In this document: one piece after another, positions 1-8,845 of the stretch
Layout of the letters: each line of letters opens with the position of its first letter
Numbering within the stretch: the stretch's first letter is position 1
Source of the DNA: Rhodococcoides kyotonense
GTDB taxonomy: Bacteria > Actinomycetota > Actinomycetes > Mycobacteriales > Mycobacteriaceae
DNA length: 64,000 nucleotides
Assembly: GCF_900188125.1 (NCBI RefSeq)
Contig: NZ_FZOW01000008.1
Span: 124,001-188,000 of the forward strand
Direction of reading: 5' to 3'
Made by a program: the position numbers and the translations under genes
The notes under the pieces: generated by a model
Databases searched by the model: none
What the model was told of the DNA's origin: nothing
Seen by the model: only the letters and a program-made list of their open reading frames with translations

Positions 1-774
1 GGTGACGCCGACTCCGAGGCACCCGCATCGTGGGACAAGCCACTCGCCGGGAAGGTAGCCGTCGTCACCGGCGCTGCCCGCGGCATCGGTGCGACGATCG
101 CCGAGGTGCTCGCTCGCGACGGCGCAACCGTCGTCGCCGCCGATATTCCTGCTGCGGGAGAAGCGCTTTCGGAGACCGCCAACAAGGTCGGCGGCACGTC
201 GCTCGCCCTGGACGTCACCGCAGACGACGCCGGCGAGGTACTGTCCAAGCATCTGCTGGAGCGTCACGGCGGCGCCGACATCATCGTCCACAACGCCGGC
301 ATCACCCGCGACAAGACTCTCGCCAACATGGACGAGAGCCGCTGGAACTCCGTCATCGGTGTCAACCTTCTTGCACCGCAACGCATCACCGAGCAGCTGG
401 TTGCCTCGGGCGCATTGAAGGAAGGCGGCCGCGTCGTCGACGTCTCGTCCATCGCAGGCATCGCAGGCAACCGCGGTCAGACCAACTACGGCACGTCGAA
501 GGCCGGCGTCATCGGCCTGGTGCACGCGTCCGCTCCGGTCTTGGCGCAGAAGAACATCACCATCAACGCCGTCGCCCCCGGATTCATCGAAACCGCCATG
601 ACAGCGGCGATTCCGTTCGCCACGCGTGAAGCGGGTCGACGTATGAGCTCGCTACTGCAGGGTGGCCAGACCGTCGACGTCGCAGAATTGGTGTCGTACT
701 TCGCTTCTCCCGCATCCAATGCCGTCACCGGACAGATCGTTCGCGTCTGCGGCCAGAGCCTCCTCGGCGCATGA
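1..774 (+). CDS. FabG-type 3-oxoacyl reductase, 5' end missing
   Basis: Short-chain dehydrogenase/reductase that reduces 3-oxoacyl thioesters with NAD(P)H. The frame is open from base 1, so the start lies outside the window and 257 residues are visible. The nucleotide-binding motif TGAARGIG is at visible residues 23-30, and the catalytic Ser150, Tyr163 and Lys167 (YxxxK) are present. About ten linker residues precede the Rossmann core, which fits the C-terminal catalytic half of the long FabG4 type (Rv0242c-like, about 450 aa), where an N-terminal domain comes first. The stop TGA overlaps the ATG of the MaoC gene (ATGA), so the two are probably co-translated. The MaoC dehydratase would act on the hydroxyacyl product of this reductase. 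Confidence 0.9.
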   Translation, partial: GDADSEAPASWDKPLAGKVAVVTGAARGIGATIAEVLARDGATVVAADIPAAGEALSETANKVGGTSLALDVTADDAGEVLSKHLLERHGGADIIVHNAGITRDKTLANMDESRWNSVIGVNLLAPQRITEQLVASGALKEGGRVVDVSSIAGIAGNRGQTNYGTSKAGVIGLVHASAPVLAQKNITINAVAPGFIETAMTAAIPFATREAGRRMSSLLQGGQTVDVAELVSYFASPASNAVTGQIVRVCGQSLLGA

Positions 775-1628
775 GCGTCGTCGAGCTCGAAGAGCAGCCC
801 AAGACGTCGGAGATCTATGCGTCAGCGGCGTTGGGCGCGTTGCCATTTCTTGGTTCGAAGTCGTCGACGGCGCCGTCGACGGTCTATGAGTTGCGCGGAC
901 TTCGCGTCGACCCGGACAACCTCGCCGGATACTGCCGGGCGACGGGACTTCGCTTCGGCGATACCCTTCCGGTGACGTATCCGTTCACTCTGGTCTTCCC
1001 GACGGTCATGAAACTGATGGTGTCCAAGGAATTTCCGTTCGCGGCCATCGGATCGGTCCACGCGGAGAACGTCATCGAGCAGTTCCGCGGCATCTCGTCG
1101 TCCGAGCCACTGGACATCCGCGTGCACGCCGAGAACCTCCGCGAGCACCGCAAGGGACTGCTGATCGACGTGATCAGCGAGATCAGCGTCGGGCGCGAAC
1201 TCGTGTGGAAGCAGACGTCCAGCTTCCTGAGCCTGCAGAAGACGTCCCTCTCGGGCGGACCACGGGAAGCCCCGCCCGCCGACGAGGTACCGCCGCCACC
1301 GACGCGAACCCTACGCGTGGATCAACGAACGATCAGCAAGTACGCGGCGATCTCCGGTGACCGCAACCCGATCCACGTGTCGACCTTGGGCGCCAAGGCA
1401 TTCGGGTTCCCGCGCACCATTGCGCACGGAATGTGGAGTGCCGCAGCAGTTCTGCAGACCATCGAAGGTCGAGTGCCGACCGCCGTGACCTACAGCGTGC
1501 GGTTCGGGAAGCCGATCGTGCTGCCTGCGACGGTCAACGTGTACGCCGAATCCATCGAGTCCGGGTGGGACCTGTCCCTGAAGCACCCGAAGAAGGGGTA
1601 TCCGTACCTCACAGCGACTTTGAGGTAG
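771..1628 (+). CDS. MaoC-like (R)-3-hydroxyacyl dehydratase (HtdX-like)
   Basis: 285-residue hot-dog-fold dehydratase/hydratase acting on (R)-3-hydroxyacyl-CoA or -ACP. The C-terminal half carries the hydratase-2 signature SGDRNPIH with the catalytic pair Asp197 and His202, followed by a Gly- and Ala-containing stretch and IAHGMW typical of MaoC domains. The N-terminal half resembles a second, degenerate hot-dog domain, as in mycobacterial HtdX (Rv0241c). The ATG overlaps the stop of the upstream reductase by 4 bp, so the pair forms a reduction-dehydration operon for acyl-chain processing. The gene ends 15 bp before a repeat cluster that separates it from the convergent TetR gene. Confidence 0.85.
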   Translation: MSVVELEEQPKTSEIYASAALGALPFLGSKSSTAPSTVYELRGLRVDPDNLAGYCRATGLRFGDTLPVTYPFTLVFPTVMKLMVSKEFPFAAIGSVHAENVIEQFRGISSSEPLDIRVHAENLREHRKGLLIDVISEISVGRELVWKQTSSFLSLQKTSLSGGPREAPPADEVPPPPTRTLRVDQRTISKYAAISGDRNPIHVSTLGAKAFGFPRTIAHGMWSAAAVLQTIEGRVPTAVTYSVRFGKPIVLPATVNVYAESIESGWDLSLKHPKKGYPYLTATLR

Positions 1629-1643
1629 GACGGTGGCTCCGGG

Positions 1644-1884
1644 GTGAGCGAATGTGACATTCGGTCACCCTGGGGCGGGGGCGGATCCGGAGCGAAGGCG
1701 CCATTCAGTCACTCAGAGTGAGCGAGGGTGACATTCGGTCACCTCGGGGCGGGGGTCGATCCGGAGCGAGGGCGCCATTCGGTCACTCAGAGTGAGCGAG
1801 GGTGACATTCGGTCACCCCGGGGCGGATCCGGAGCGAGGGCGTCATTCAGTCACTCAGAGTGAGCGAGGGTGACATTCGGTCAC
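1644..1884. repeat. Tandem cluster of a 25-bp palindromic repeat
   Basis: Seven 25-bp units in one orientation fill the space between two convergent genes. A-type units start at 1644, 1718, 1792 and 1860; B-type units end at 1712, 1786 and 1854. A and B alternate, giving a period of 74, 74 and 68 bp. The most symmetric unit (1644-1668) has left arm GTGAGCGAATGT, a central G and right arm ACATTCGGTCAC, pairing at 11 of 12 positions. Later units vary in the centre (GAGGGTGAC, GAGGGCGCC) while CATTCGGTCAC is largely kept. Related units occur at 53576-53799 and 63929-64000. The function is unknown; a transcription-terminating or nucleoid-protein site is possible. Confidence 0.9.
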
Positions 1885-1911
1885 CCCGGGGCCGGCCGAC
1901 CCCCGACTGCC

Positions 1912-2517
1912 CTATCCCGTGTGCGCGGTCTTCTTACCCGCCAGACCACGCCAGGCGAGGTTCTCGAGCAAGTCTGCTGCTGCGTCGACCTCGATCTCTC
2001 CACCGGCGACGCGGTCGGCGACGGCCTCACCCGCTCCGACGAGAGCGACGGCCATCAGCGCGAAGTTCTGGCCGGGCTCGGGGTCCTTGGTGCTCATTTC
2101 GAGCAACCCGGCGGTCAGTTCGATGAGCCGGTCCCTGCTGCTCTGAACTTGCGACGCGAATGCCGACTGCCCGATTGCCTGCCGGTACAGCACCATCCAG
2201 GACTTGCGGTGTTCGCCGACGAACCCGAGGAACCCGAGGAGTGCGCGTCGTAGCTGCTCGCGCGGGGTGAGCGTCGGGTCGGCGGCGGGGGTCAGTGCTT
2301 CGACGAACTTGACGCCTTCACGGTTGATGCACGCGGCGAACAGTTCGTCCTTGGACCCGTAGTACAGGTACAGCATCGGCTTCGATATGGATGCCTTCTT
2401 GGCGATCGCATCCATCGATGTCTCGTGGAAACCGTTGTCGGAGAACACATCGACCGCCGCGTCGAGCATCTGCTGCTCACGGACGGCGCGGGGCAATCGC
2501 TTGGTGCCGCCAGCCAT
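1912..2517 (-). CDS. TetR/AcrR family transcriptional regulator
   Basis: 201-residue TetR-family repressor. The N-terminal helix-turn-helix spans roughly residues 15-50, with the family pattern around ISKPMLYLYYGSKDELF, and an all-helical ligand domain follows. The ATG at 2517 is preferred over a codon 15 bp upstream because GGGAGG lies about 8 nt before it. The gene lies 70 bp downstream of the LpqI-type glycosidase on the same strand and matches Rv0238, next to lpqI in M. tuberculosis. It may therefore be co-transcribed with the glycosidase. Its ligand and targets cannot be read from the sequence. It ends against the palindromic repeat cluster. Confidence 0.85.
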   Translation of the reverse strand: MAGGTKRLPRAVREQQMLDAAVDVFSDNGFHETSMDAIAKKASISKPMLYLYYGSKDELFAACINREGVKFVEALTPAADPTLTPREQLRRALLGFLGFVGEHRKSWMVLYRQAIGQSAFASQVQSSRDRLIELTAGLLEMSTKDPEPGQNFALMAVALVGAGEAVADRVAGGEIEVDAAADLLENLAWRGLAGKKTAHTG

Positions 2518-2587
2518 GTGTCCTCCCAACAAACGTCGAACACATAACCTTACTCCTCAGTAAGGAGGCCTGCGTCACTACGGCAAT

Positions 2588-3757
2588 TTAGCAGGCACCT
2601 TTGAAGCGGGCGACGGTGGCAGCCGACTCGTCGACCTGCGCCGCAGGCAGACGGCCCGTCGCCACTGCCTCTTCGAGGTTGTCGAGCACGGCCGGCACGT
2701 CGTCCGTCGTCAGCCAGAGTGCGACGTCGGCGCCCGCCACCAGCGCGGCCTCGACTGCGGCGACGATTCCGAGTCGGTCCGTGATCGCGGCCATGCCGCT
2801 GAGGTCGTCGGTGAAAATCGGCCCGGTGAACGGCGCTGCGCCGTATCCAACGCCTTCCCGCAGCAACGTCATCGCCGCAGGACTGATGCTCGCCGGAACA
2901 CCGGGCTCGGTCAGGCCGGGAACGTCGAGGTGTCCGACCATGATTCCGACGCCCGTGTCCGACAACGCCTGGTACGGCAGCAGATCGGACTGCCGCAGCT
3001 GTTCGAGTGGAGGCGTCGTCACCGCGCCGGTGTGCGAGTCGCCCGAACCCGAGCCATGACCGGGAAAGTGCTTGATGACGGGCTGAATTCCGGCCTGTCG
3101 CAGACCCGCCGCGTACGCGCCCGCGTACGCGATGACCTGCTGCGGATCCTCCGAGTAGGACCGATCGCCGATGACGGAGTCGTCCGGCTGGCCGCTGACG
3201 TCGACGACCGGTGCGTAGTCGACGGTGATCCCGAGCTCTTTCAGACCCAGACCACGTTCCAGGGCCATCTGATACGTCTCGTCGGGAGTCATCGTGCGAG
3301 CCGTCTCGCGTGCCGACGGATCCGCACCCAACAAGTCCTCGACGCGTGAGACACGCCCGCCTTCTTCGTCGATCGTCACCATCGGTGGCACCGCCGCCGC
3401 ATCGTTGATCTGTGGGACCTGCCCGTAGGCGAGCGTCGACGAATCGGTCCAGCTGCCGATGAAGATGCCGCCGACCTGCTCGGTCGACATGATGTCGACG
3501 GCATCCGCTGTTCCGGTGACGCCGACCGTCAACAACTGGGCCAGACGCTGCCTCTCGGTGAGGGATCCGACGAACGTCGCGCACGCGTCGACCGGGGCGG
3601 GCGGCGGCACGGGCGTCGTCGATTCGGTCGTGGGAGCTGTTGCCGACGACGTCGCGACGGGGGCTGCTTCGGGACTGCTGTCGCTGCCGCATCCGGCGAT
3701 GAAACCGACCCCGAGCACCATTGCAAGGACGGGCACGGGCGATCGGAAGGTCATCAT
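2588..3757 (-). CDS. lpqI: GH3 beta-N-acetylglucosaminidase lipoprotein (LpqI-like)
   Basis: 389-residue lipoprotein of glycoside hydrolase family 3 (NagZ type), expected to remove terminal GlcNAc from muropeptides outside the membrane during wall recycling. The signal peptide ends in a lipobox (FIAGC), followed by a Ser/Thr/Pro-rich linker of about 40 residues. The NagZ motif KHFPGHG is at about residues 229-235, with the downstream SH that marks the catalytic Asp/His loop, and the nucleophile is probably Asp317 in FTDDL. Length matches mycobacterial LpqI (about 388 aa). The ATG at 3757 is chosen because a TACGGT box lies 7 nt upstream, which fits leaderless transcription; a second ATG follows directly. 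Confidence 0.88.
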   Translation of the reverse strand: MMTFRSPVPVLAMVLGVGFIAGCGSDSSPEAAPVATSSATAPTTESTTPVPPPAPVDACATFVGSLTERQRLAQLLTVGVTGTADAVDIMSTEQVGGIFIGSWTDSSTLAYGQVPQINDAAAVPPMVTIDEEGGRVSRVEDLLGADPSARETARTMTPDETYQMALERGLGLKELGITVDYAPVVDVSGQPDDSVIGDRSYSEDPQQVIAYAGAYAAGLRQAGIQPVIKHFPGHGSGSGDSHTGAVTTPPLEQLRQSDLLPYQALSDTGVGIMVGHLDVPGLTEPGVPASISPAAMTLLREGVGYGAAPFTGPIFTDDLSGMAAITDRLGIVAAVEAALVAGADVALWLTTDDVPAVLDNLEEAVATGRLPAAQVDESAATVARFKGAC

Positions 3758-3764
3758 GACACCG

Positions 3765-3770
3765 ACCGTA
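3765..3770 (-). promoter_or_regulatory. Candidate -10 box for leaderless lpqI transcript
   Basis: On the minus strand TACGGT (TANNNT class) is followed by exactly 7 nt and then the ATG of the glycosidase. No convincing Shine-Dalgarno sequence lies before that ATG. This is the usual geometry of leaderless actinobacterial mRNAs. The -35 region was not identified. Confidence 0.45.
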
Positions 3771-3849
3771 GTCCAGGCGACCGTACTCCCGCGATCCCCC
3801 ATCCGAACGGGTTAACCTTGGACAAACGCGACATCAGAAGGGACGTTCG

Positions 3850-4317
3850 ATGCCTGCAGATCTGATCCTCATCGCCTACGACGGCTCCGACAACGCCAAG
3901 CGAGCCATCGAGTACGCCGGCCGATTTCTGACCACCCGACGCGCGATCGTCGTCACGGCGTGGGAGCCGATGGTGCGTCAAGCAGCCCGCATGTCGGGGC
4001 TGTCGGGCGTCATGCAACCCGAGTGGGTTCCCGACGACCAAGCCGAGGACGTCGCTCTCACCGACGCCAAGGTGACCAACAACGAAGGTGTCCTCCTCGC
4101 GGAACAGGCAGGCCTCGAAGTCGAGGGCAACTGCGCCGAATGTACGACGGCCATCTGGAGCGCCATCGTCGAGAAGGCCGACGATCTCGACGTCGACATC
4201 ATCGTCACCGGCACCCGTGGCACGACGGGTCTTCGTTCTCTGCTCCAGAGTTCGGTCGCAGACCATGTGCTGCGCCACAGCCATCGACCGGTTCTCATCG
4301 TCCCTCCTGGTAAGTAA
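3850..4317 (+). CDS. Universal stress protein (UspA domain)
   Basis: 155-residue single-domain universal stress protein, probably cytoplasmic and ATP-binding. The N-terminus LILIAYDGSDNAKRAI is typical. The C-terminal nucleotide loop reads GTRGTTGLRSLLQSS, so the usual Gly before the final Ser/Thr is Ser. Paralogues with this loop usually still bind ATP, but that is family knowledge. AGAAGGGA provides a ribosome-binding site 6-7 nt before the ATG. The gene is divergent from lpqI and precedes the DUF2613/aftD pair. It has no obvious tie to wall synthesis beyond position. Confidence 0.88.
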   Translation: MPADLILIAYDGSDNAKRAIEYAGRFLTTRRAIVVTAWEPMVRQAARMSGLSGVMQPEWVPDDQAEDVALTDAKVTNNEGVLLAEQAGLEVEGNCAECTTAIWSAIVEKADDLDVDIIVTGTRGTTGLRSLLQSSVADHVLRHSHRPVLIVPPGK

Positions 4318-4413
4318 CGGCGCGTGCACCCCGGCGACCGGGCGCTCGGGTGATACCGTGATCCGCGCGCGATCGTTGCCCCAGGCGCTTGTCGACGAAA
4401 GTGGAGAACCGAG

Positions 4414-4584
4414 ATGAAGTTCGCTGTCCCGGGAGTGGTTGCTGCGGTTGTCGGCGCGGTACTGGGTGCCGGCGTCGTGTTCGGTGTGACCGCGGCCGCG
4501 TCGGACAACACTCGTCCCGACATCGATCGCTCCGGCAACGCCGACTCTTCGCTGCTGAACCAGGTTGAGTACGGCAGCCGCTGA
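4414..4584 (+). CDS. DUF2613 small membrane/secreted protein (Rv0236A-like)
   Basis: 56-residue protein starting MKFAVPGVVAAVVG, with one hydrophobic segment (about residues 5-30) followed by a short polar tail ending VEYGSR. GTGGAG lies 8 nt before the ATG. It has the size and position of Rv0236A (DUF2613), which sits next to aftD in mycobacteria. Its last 20 bp overlap the probable TTG start of aftD, so translation is probably coupled and the peptide may be an accessory of the arabinosyltransferase. The role is inferred from this conserved pairing only. Confidence 0.8.
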   Translation: MKFAVPGVVAAVVGAVLGAGVVFGVTAAASDNTRPDIDRSGNADSSLLNQVEYGSR

Positions 4585-7500
4585 CGCTCCTGCTTCGATC
4601 TCTTCCGAACCACTCGGTCGTAGGTGGCTGCTCGGCGTCTCCACCCTGGCTTTCCTTCTCACTTTTGTCCAGGTTCCCGGCTTCACCGTCGCGGACACCA
4701 AATACGATCTGACGCAGAATCCACTCGGATTCCTCGCGCGCGCATCGCATCAATGGACCTCTCAGGCGCCGCTCGGGCAGGTACAGAATCAGGCCTACGG
4801 CTACTTCTTTCCGCACGGGGCGTTCTTCGCGCTCGGTGACGTCCTGTCGATTCCGCCGTGGGTGACTCAGCGAATCTGGTGGGCACTCCTGCTGATCGCG
4901 GGATTCTGGGGCATCGTCCGTCTCGCCGAAGCACTCGGCATCGGCAGCCGAAGTTCGCGCATCATCGCAGCATTCGCGTTCGTTCTGTCGCCGCGAGTCG
5001 TCACGACACTGGCATCGATCTCGTCGGAAACGATGCCGATGATGCTCGCGCCGTGGGTGCTGATTCCGATCGTATGGGCGTTTCGTTCCGAAAGTCCGCC
5101 ACTGCGCCGGTTGGCAGCCCAATCCGCTGTCGCCGTCGCGCTGATGGGTGCCGTCAATGCCGTTGCGACGGCGGCGGCATGCCTCGTCGGCGTCGTCTGG
5201 GTGCTGTGCCACCGACCGGACCGACGCTGGCTGAAGTTCAGCGGATGGTGGGCCGGTTTCCTCGTGCTCGCGACGCTCTGGTGGATCGTGCCGCTTCTAC
5301 TCCTCGGGAGCGTCAGCCCACCGTTCCTCGACTACATCGAATCCTCGGGTACGACGACGCAGTGGGCCTCGCTCGCGGAAATCCTTCGGGGAACGAGTAG
5401 TTGGACACCGTTCGTCTCCCCCGAACGCGTCGCGGGCGCGGTACTCGTCACGCAGCCTGCAGCGGTCGTCGCGACGGGCGTCGTGGCCGCGGCGGGAGTC
5501 GCCGGTCTCGCGATGCGGTCGATGCCAGCCCGTGGACGACTGACCGTCATGCTGTTCGTCGGAATCCTCGGTCTCACCGCGGGATACGTCGGCGACCTCG
5601 GCTCGCCGATCGCCGACTCGGTCCGACTGTTCCTCGACACCGCGGGCGCACCGCTGCGCAACGTCCACAAACTCGAGCCCGTCGTTCGAATCCCGTTGGT
5701 ACTCGGACTCGCTCACCTCCTCGCCCGTGTCCCCCTTCCTGGATCGACTCCGTTCCGCGCATGGACCAAGGCGATCGCGCACCCCGAACGTGACAAGATG
5801 GTCGCCGTCGCAGGACTCGTCCTCGTCGCGCTGACATTCTCGACGTCGCTCGCCTGGACCGGAAAGCTCGCACCTCGCGGCGCGTACGAATCCATCCCGC
5901 AGTACTGGCACGACGCCGCGAACTGGCTCACCGAGAACGCGTCGGGAAGCAGTCCCGACGGCTCCGACGCCGACCGCGCCCTCGTCGTCCCCGGTGCGCC
6001 GTTCGCATTGCAGACGTGGGGCCTCACACGCGACGAACCGCTTCAAGCACTTGCGACGACGCCATGGGCCGTGCGTGATTCGGTGCCGTTGACTCCCCCG
6101 GGCGCGATCCGCGCGCTCGACTCGGTGCAGCGCCTCATCGCCGACGGTTCGCCGTCGGCCGGCCTCGCGGATACGTTGCGCGGCCAGGGAATTCGCTACG
6201 TCGTCGTACGCAACGATCTCGAACCCGAGACGTCGCGCTCCACCCGCCCCGTGCAGGTGCACGCGGCGCTCGACGGCTCCCCTGGGTTGACGCGGGTGGC
6301 CGAGTTCGGTGACGAGATCGCGCCCGGAACGGTCGACGGGGTGACGGTCGACGGTGATCTACGACCGCCGTATCCCGCCGTCGAGATCTACGAGGTCGAG
6401 TCGTCGGCGAGCGTGTCCGGCCCCTACACCGTGGATCTGGACAAGGTCCCGTTCGTCCAGGGCGGCCCGGAGTCGTTGCAGCGCTTGAATACTCAGCGAA
6501 ACTCCGGCGTACCGGACCCGATGCCGGCCGGCCCCGTCATCATTGCCTCCGACGCAGCGGCCGCAGGCATGGACGTCGACGCGGTCACCGTGACGGATAC
6601 TCCGATGAACCGCGAGACCGATTTCGGGCAGGTCGACGACCACAGTTCCGCGTTACGTTCGGCCGACGAGCCGAGACGGTCACTCAACGAGGTGCCCGAC
6701 TACCCGGTCGACGGCGCCGAGACGGTCGACGCGGAATGGGAAGGCGCGACGATCACCGCATCGAGCTCCGCGTCGGACTCGACACAGATCGGTGGCACCA
6801 AGCCCGGAAGCGGAGTCGCAGCCGTCGTCGACGGGGATCTCGCGACCGCATGGGTGTCCAACGGTATCGAAAGCGCTGTAGGACAATGGCTTCAGCTCGA
6901 TTTCGACGAGCCTCTGCGCGGCGGTCTTCTTCATCTGCGTACGAGTCCCGGCACCATCGGAGACCCCGTCAAATGGGTCGAGGTCACCACCGAGAACGGC
7001 AGCACCGCCGCCCGCATCGACCGACCGGGTGACCCGATCACGGTGTCACTGCCGGGCGGGTCGACGTCGTGGCTTCGCATCACCGCCAAATCCACGGTCG
7101 ACAACACACGGGGCAGCCAGTTCGGCATCAGCGAGCTGTCGGTCGAGGACTACTCCGGTGATGCACCGCAACAGGTTTCGATCGTGCATCGAGCTGTGCT
7201 GCCCGCAGTGACTGCCGGAGCGCGCGTCAAGGACTGGGATCTCGGCCAGGAGTTCCCCGGCCGTCCCGGATGCCTGGACACCACCGACCGCATCCGATGC
7301 AGCAGCGGCCTGTCGCAGCAACCCGAAGAACTCGGCAGATTCTCGCGCACGTTGTCGGTGCCGTCGGGAACCGCGGTGCTACCCGAACTGACACTGCGCA
7401 CTCGCCAGAGCCCGGAACTGGAATCGCTTCTGTCGCAACCCGGTCGGCCCGCAGCGAGCGGCGCGTCGGACGTGGGCGATCTGCACGGATCCGCATTCGC

Positions 7501-8845
7501 AGCGACCGACGGGGACGACCGTACGTCGTGGACTGCACCGCAGAAGAGCGTCGAGAAGCGGGCGGGAACTCAACCGACGCTGACGATCGACCTCCCAGAA
7601 CCGACGCTCGTCGACGGACTCACGGTGACTCCGAGCGTCGGCACCCTGCCGACGCATCCGACGCGTGTGGCCGTGAATCTCGGTGCCGGACCGCAGGTTC
7701 GGGACGTCGACCCCGACGGTGCGACGACCGTCGACCTGGAACCGCACGTGACCGACCGCATCGTTCTGTCGATCGTGGACTGGGACGACGTGCTCGACAG
7801 GAATTCACTGGGCTTCATCGTTCCGCAACCGCCCGGCCTCGCGGGCGTCACGGTCCTGTCCGGCGGGCAGGAAGTCGGCACACCGCTGGACGAGAACCGT
7901 GAGATCACCGTCGGCTGCGACGTCGGACCGATCGTGTCGATCGCGGGCCAGACCGTCCGCGCCTCGGTGACCGCGACCGCAGCCCAGTTCCGTTCGGGTG
8001 CACCGCTTCGAGCGACGATGTGCGAAGGTGCATTCCCGGTGCCCAACGACATTCTGAACCCGATCCCGTTGCCGGAGGGCGCGCAGGACGTCGTCGTCGA
8101 TCCGGGAGCGGCGTTCTTCGTCGACGGAATGCGCTTGCGCACCATGCCCATTCCCGCCGCTACCGCCTTCGCCAACACTCCACGCCAGGTGACGACTTCC
8201 GCTTGGGAAGAGAATCATCGCGAGATCGAGCTGTCCGACACGTCGAGCGATCAGTTGTTGGTCGTTCCCGAGAGCAACAACATCGGTTGGCGTGCAAGCA
8301 CTCCCGACGGAAGCGAGCTGAATCGCGTCGTCGTGAACGGATGGCAGCAGGGCTGGGTCGTACCTGCCGGAACCACCTCGGTGACGCTCGACTACCCGTC
8401 GGACACGTGGTACCGGCTCGGGATCTTCGGTGGCCTCTTTCTGCTGATTCCATTGGCATTCTTTGCTTTCCGGCGCAGCCGCCCCACCGGTGACCCTGCC
8501 CCGACGACGTGGCGCAGTCCCGCCGTCGGATGGATGGGAGCCTTCGCTGCCGCTGCGGTCATCGCCGGCGTCACGGGAGTCGTCACGACTGCGGTCATCG
8601 CAGCGGCAACCTGGTGGATCGGGCGTCGATTCGGTTCCGACGCCGCCGCGAGAACGCTCGTCACCACAGCCACGCTCGGCACGCTCCTGTCGATGGGCCT
8701 GCTGTCGAAGGGCCCGTGGCGCGACGCCGACGGGTACGTCGGGCATTCCTATCTCGTGCAGTTCACGGCGTTGGTCGGTATGGCGGCGCTGGCGGTCGCC
8801 GCGTGCAGCGGACTTCAGCGACGACGCGAGGGCCCGAACCGCTGA
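4565..8845 (+). CDS. aftD: Arabinofuranosyltransferase AftD
   Basis: 1426-residue GT-C arabinofuranosyltransferase that adds alpha-linked arabinofuranose to arabinogalactan and lipoarabinomannan from decaprenyl-phosphoarabinose on the periplasmic side. The N-terminal region has about ten membrane segments and the AftD-typical first loop (TKYDLTQNPLGFLARA, then QNQAYGYFFPHG). A very long periplasmic part with beta-rich, F5/8-type carbohydrate-binding modules follows (for example GDLATAWVSNG and GDDRTSWTAP). Membrane segments return near residues 1280-1420. The TTG start at 4565 gives MSTAAADAP and overlaps the DUF2613 gene by 20 bp; a clear Shine-Dalgarno is missing, which fits coupling. The last 31 bp overlap the convergent acyltransferase gene. 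Confidence 0.92.
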   Translation: MSTAAADAPASISSEPLGRRWLLGVSTLAFLLTFVQVPGFTVADTKYDLTQNPLGFLARASHQWTSQAPLGQVQNQAYGYFFPHGAFFALGDVLSIPPWVTQRIWWALLLIAGFWGIVRLAEALGIGSRSSRIIAAFAFVLSPRVVTTLASISSETMPMMLAPWVLIPIVWAFRSESPPLRRLAAQSAVAVALMGAVNAVATAAACLVGVVWVLCHRPDRRWLKFSGWWAGFLVLATLWWIVPLLLLGSVSPPFLDYIESSGTTTQWASLAEILRGTSSWTPFVSPERVAGAVLVTQPAAVVATGVVAAAGVAGLAMRSMPARGRLTVMLFVGILGLTAGYVGDLGSPIADSVRLFLDTAGAPLRNVHKLEPVVRIPLVLGLAHLLARVPLPGSTPFRAWTKAIAHPERDKMVAVAGLVLVALTFSTSLAWTGKLAPRGAYESIPQYWHDAANWLTENASGSSPDGSDADRALVVPGAPFALQTWGLTRDEPLQALATTPWAVRDSVPLTPPGAIRALDSVQRLIADGSPSAGLADTLRGQGIRYVVVRNDLEPETSRSTRPVQVHAALDGSPGLTRVAEFGDEIAPGTVDGVTVDGDLRPPYPAVEIYEVESSASVSGPYTVDLDKVPFVQGGPESLQRLNTQRNSGVPDPMPAGPVIIASDAAAAGMDVDAVTVTDTPMNRETDFGQVDDHSSALRSADEPRRSLNEVPDYPVDGAETVDAEWEGATITASSSASDSTQIGGTKPGSGVAAVVDGDLATAWVSNGIESAVGQWLQLDFDEPLRGGLLHLRTSPGTIGDPVKWVEVTTENGSTAARIDRPGDPITVSLPGGSTSWLRITAKSTVDNTRGSQFGISELSVEDYSGDAPQQVSIVHRAVLPAVTAGARVKDWDLGQEFPGRPGCLDTTDRIRCSSGLSQQPEELGRFSRTLSVPSGTAVLPELTLRTRQSPELESLLSQPGRPAASGASDVGDLHGSAFAATDGDDRTSWTAPQKSVEKRAGTQPTLTIDLPEPTLVDGLTVTPSVGTLPTHPTRVAVNLGAGPQVRDVDPDGATTVDLEPHVTDRIVLSIVDWDDVLDRNSLGFIVPQPPGLAGVTVLSGGQEVGTPLDENREITVGCDVGPIVSIAGQTVRASVTATAAQFRSGAPLRATMCEGAFPVPNDILNPIPLPEGAQDVVVDPGAAFFVDGMRLRTMPIPAATAFANTPRQVTTSAWEENHREIELSDTSSDQLLVVPESNNIGWRASTPDGSELNRVVVNGWQQGWVVPAGTTSVTLDYPSDTWYRLGIFGGLFLLIPLAFFAFRRSRPTGDPAPTTWRSPAVGWMGAFAAAAVIAGVTGVVTTAVIAAATWWIGRRFGSDAAARTLVTTATLGTLLSMGLLSKGPWRDADGYVGHSYLVQFTALVGMAALAVAACSGLQRRREGPNR

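Noticed and set aside
1644..1668. GlxR/CRP-type binding site inside the repeat
   Set aside because: TGTGA and TCAC are present but the spacing is one base too long for TGTGA-N6-TCACA, and the units lie downstream of genes rather than in promoters.
1644..1884. CRISPR array
   Set aside because: Units are palindromic and too variable, gaps between units are themselves related, and no cas genes are near.
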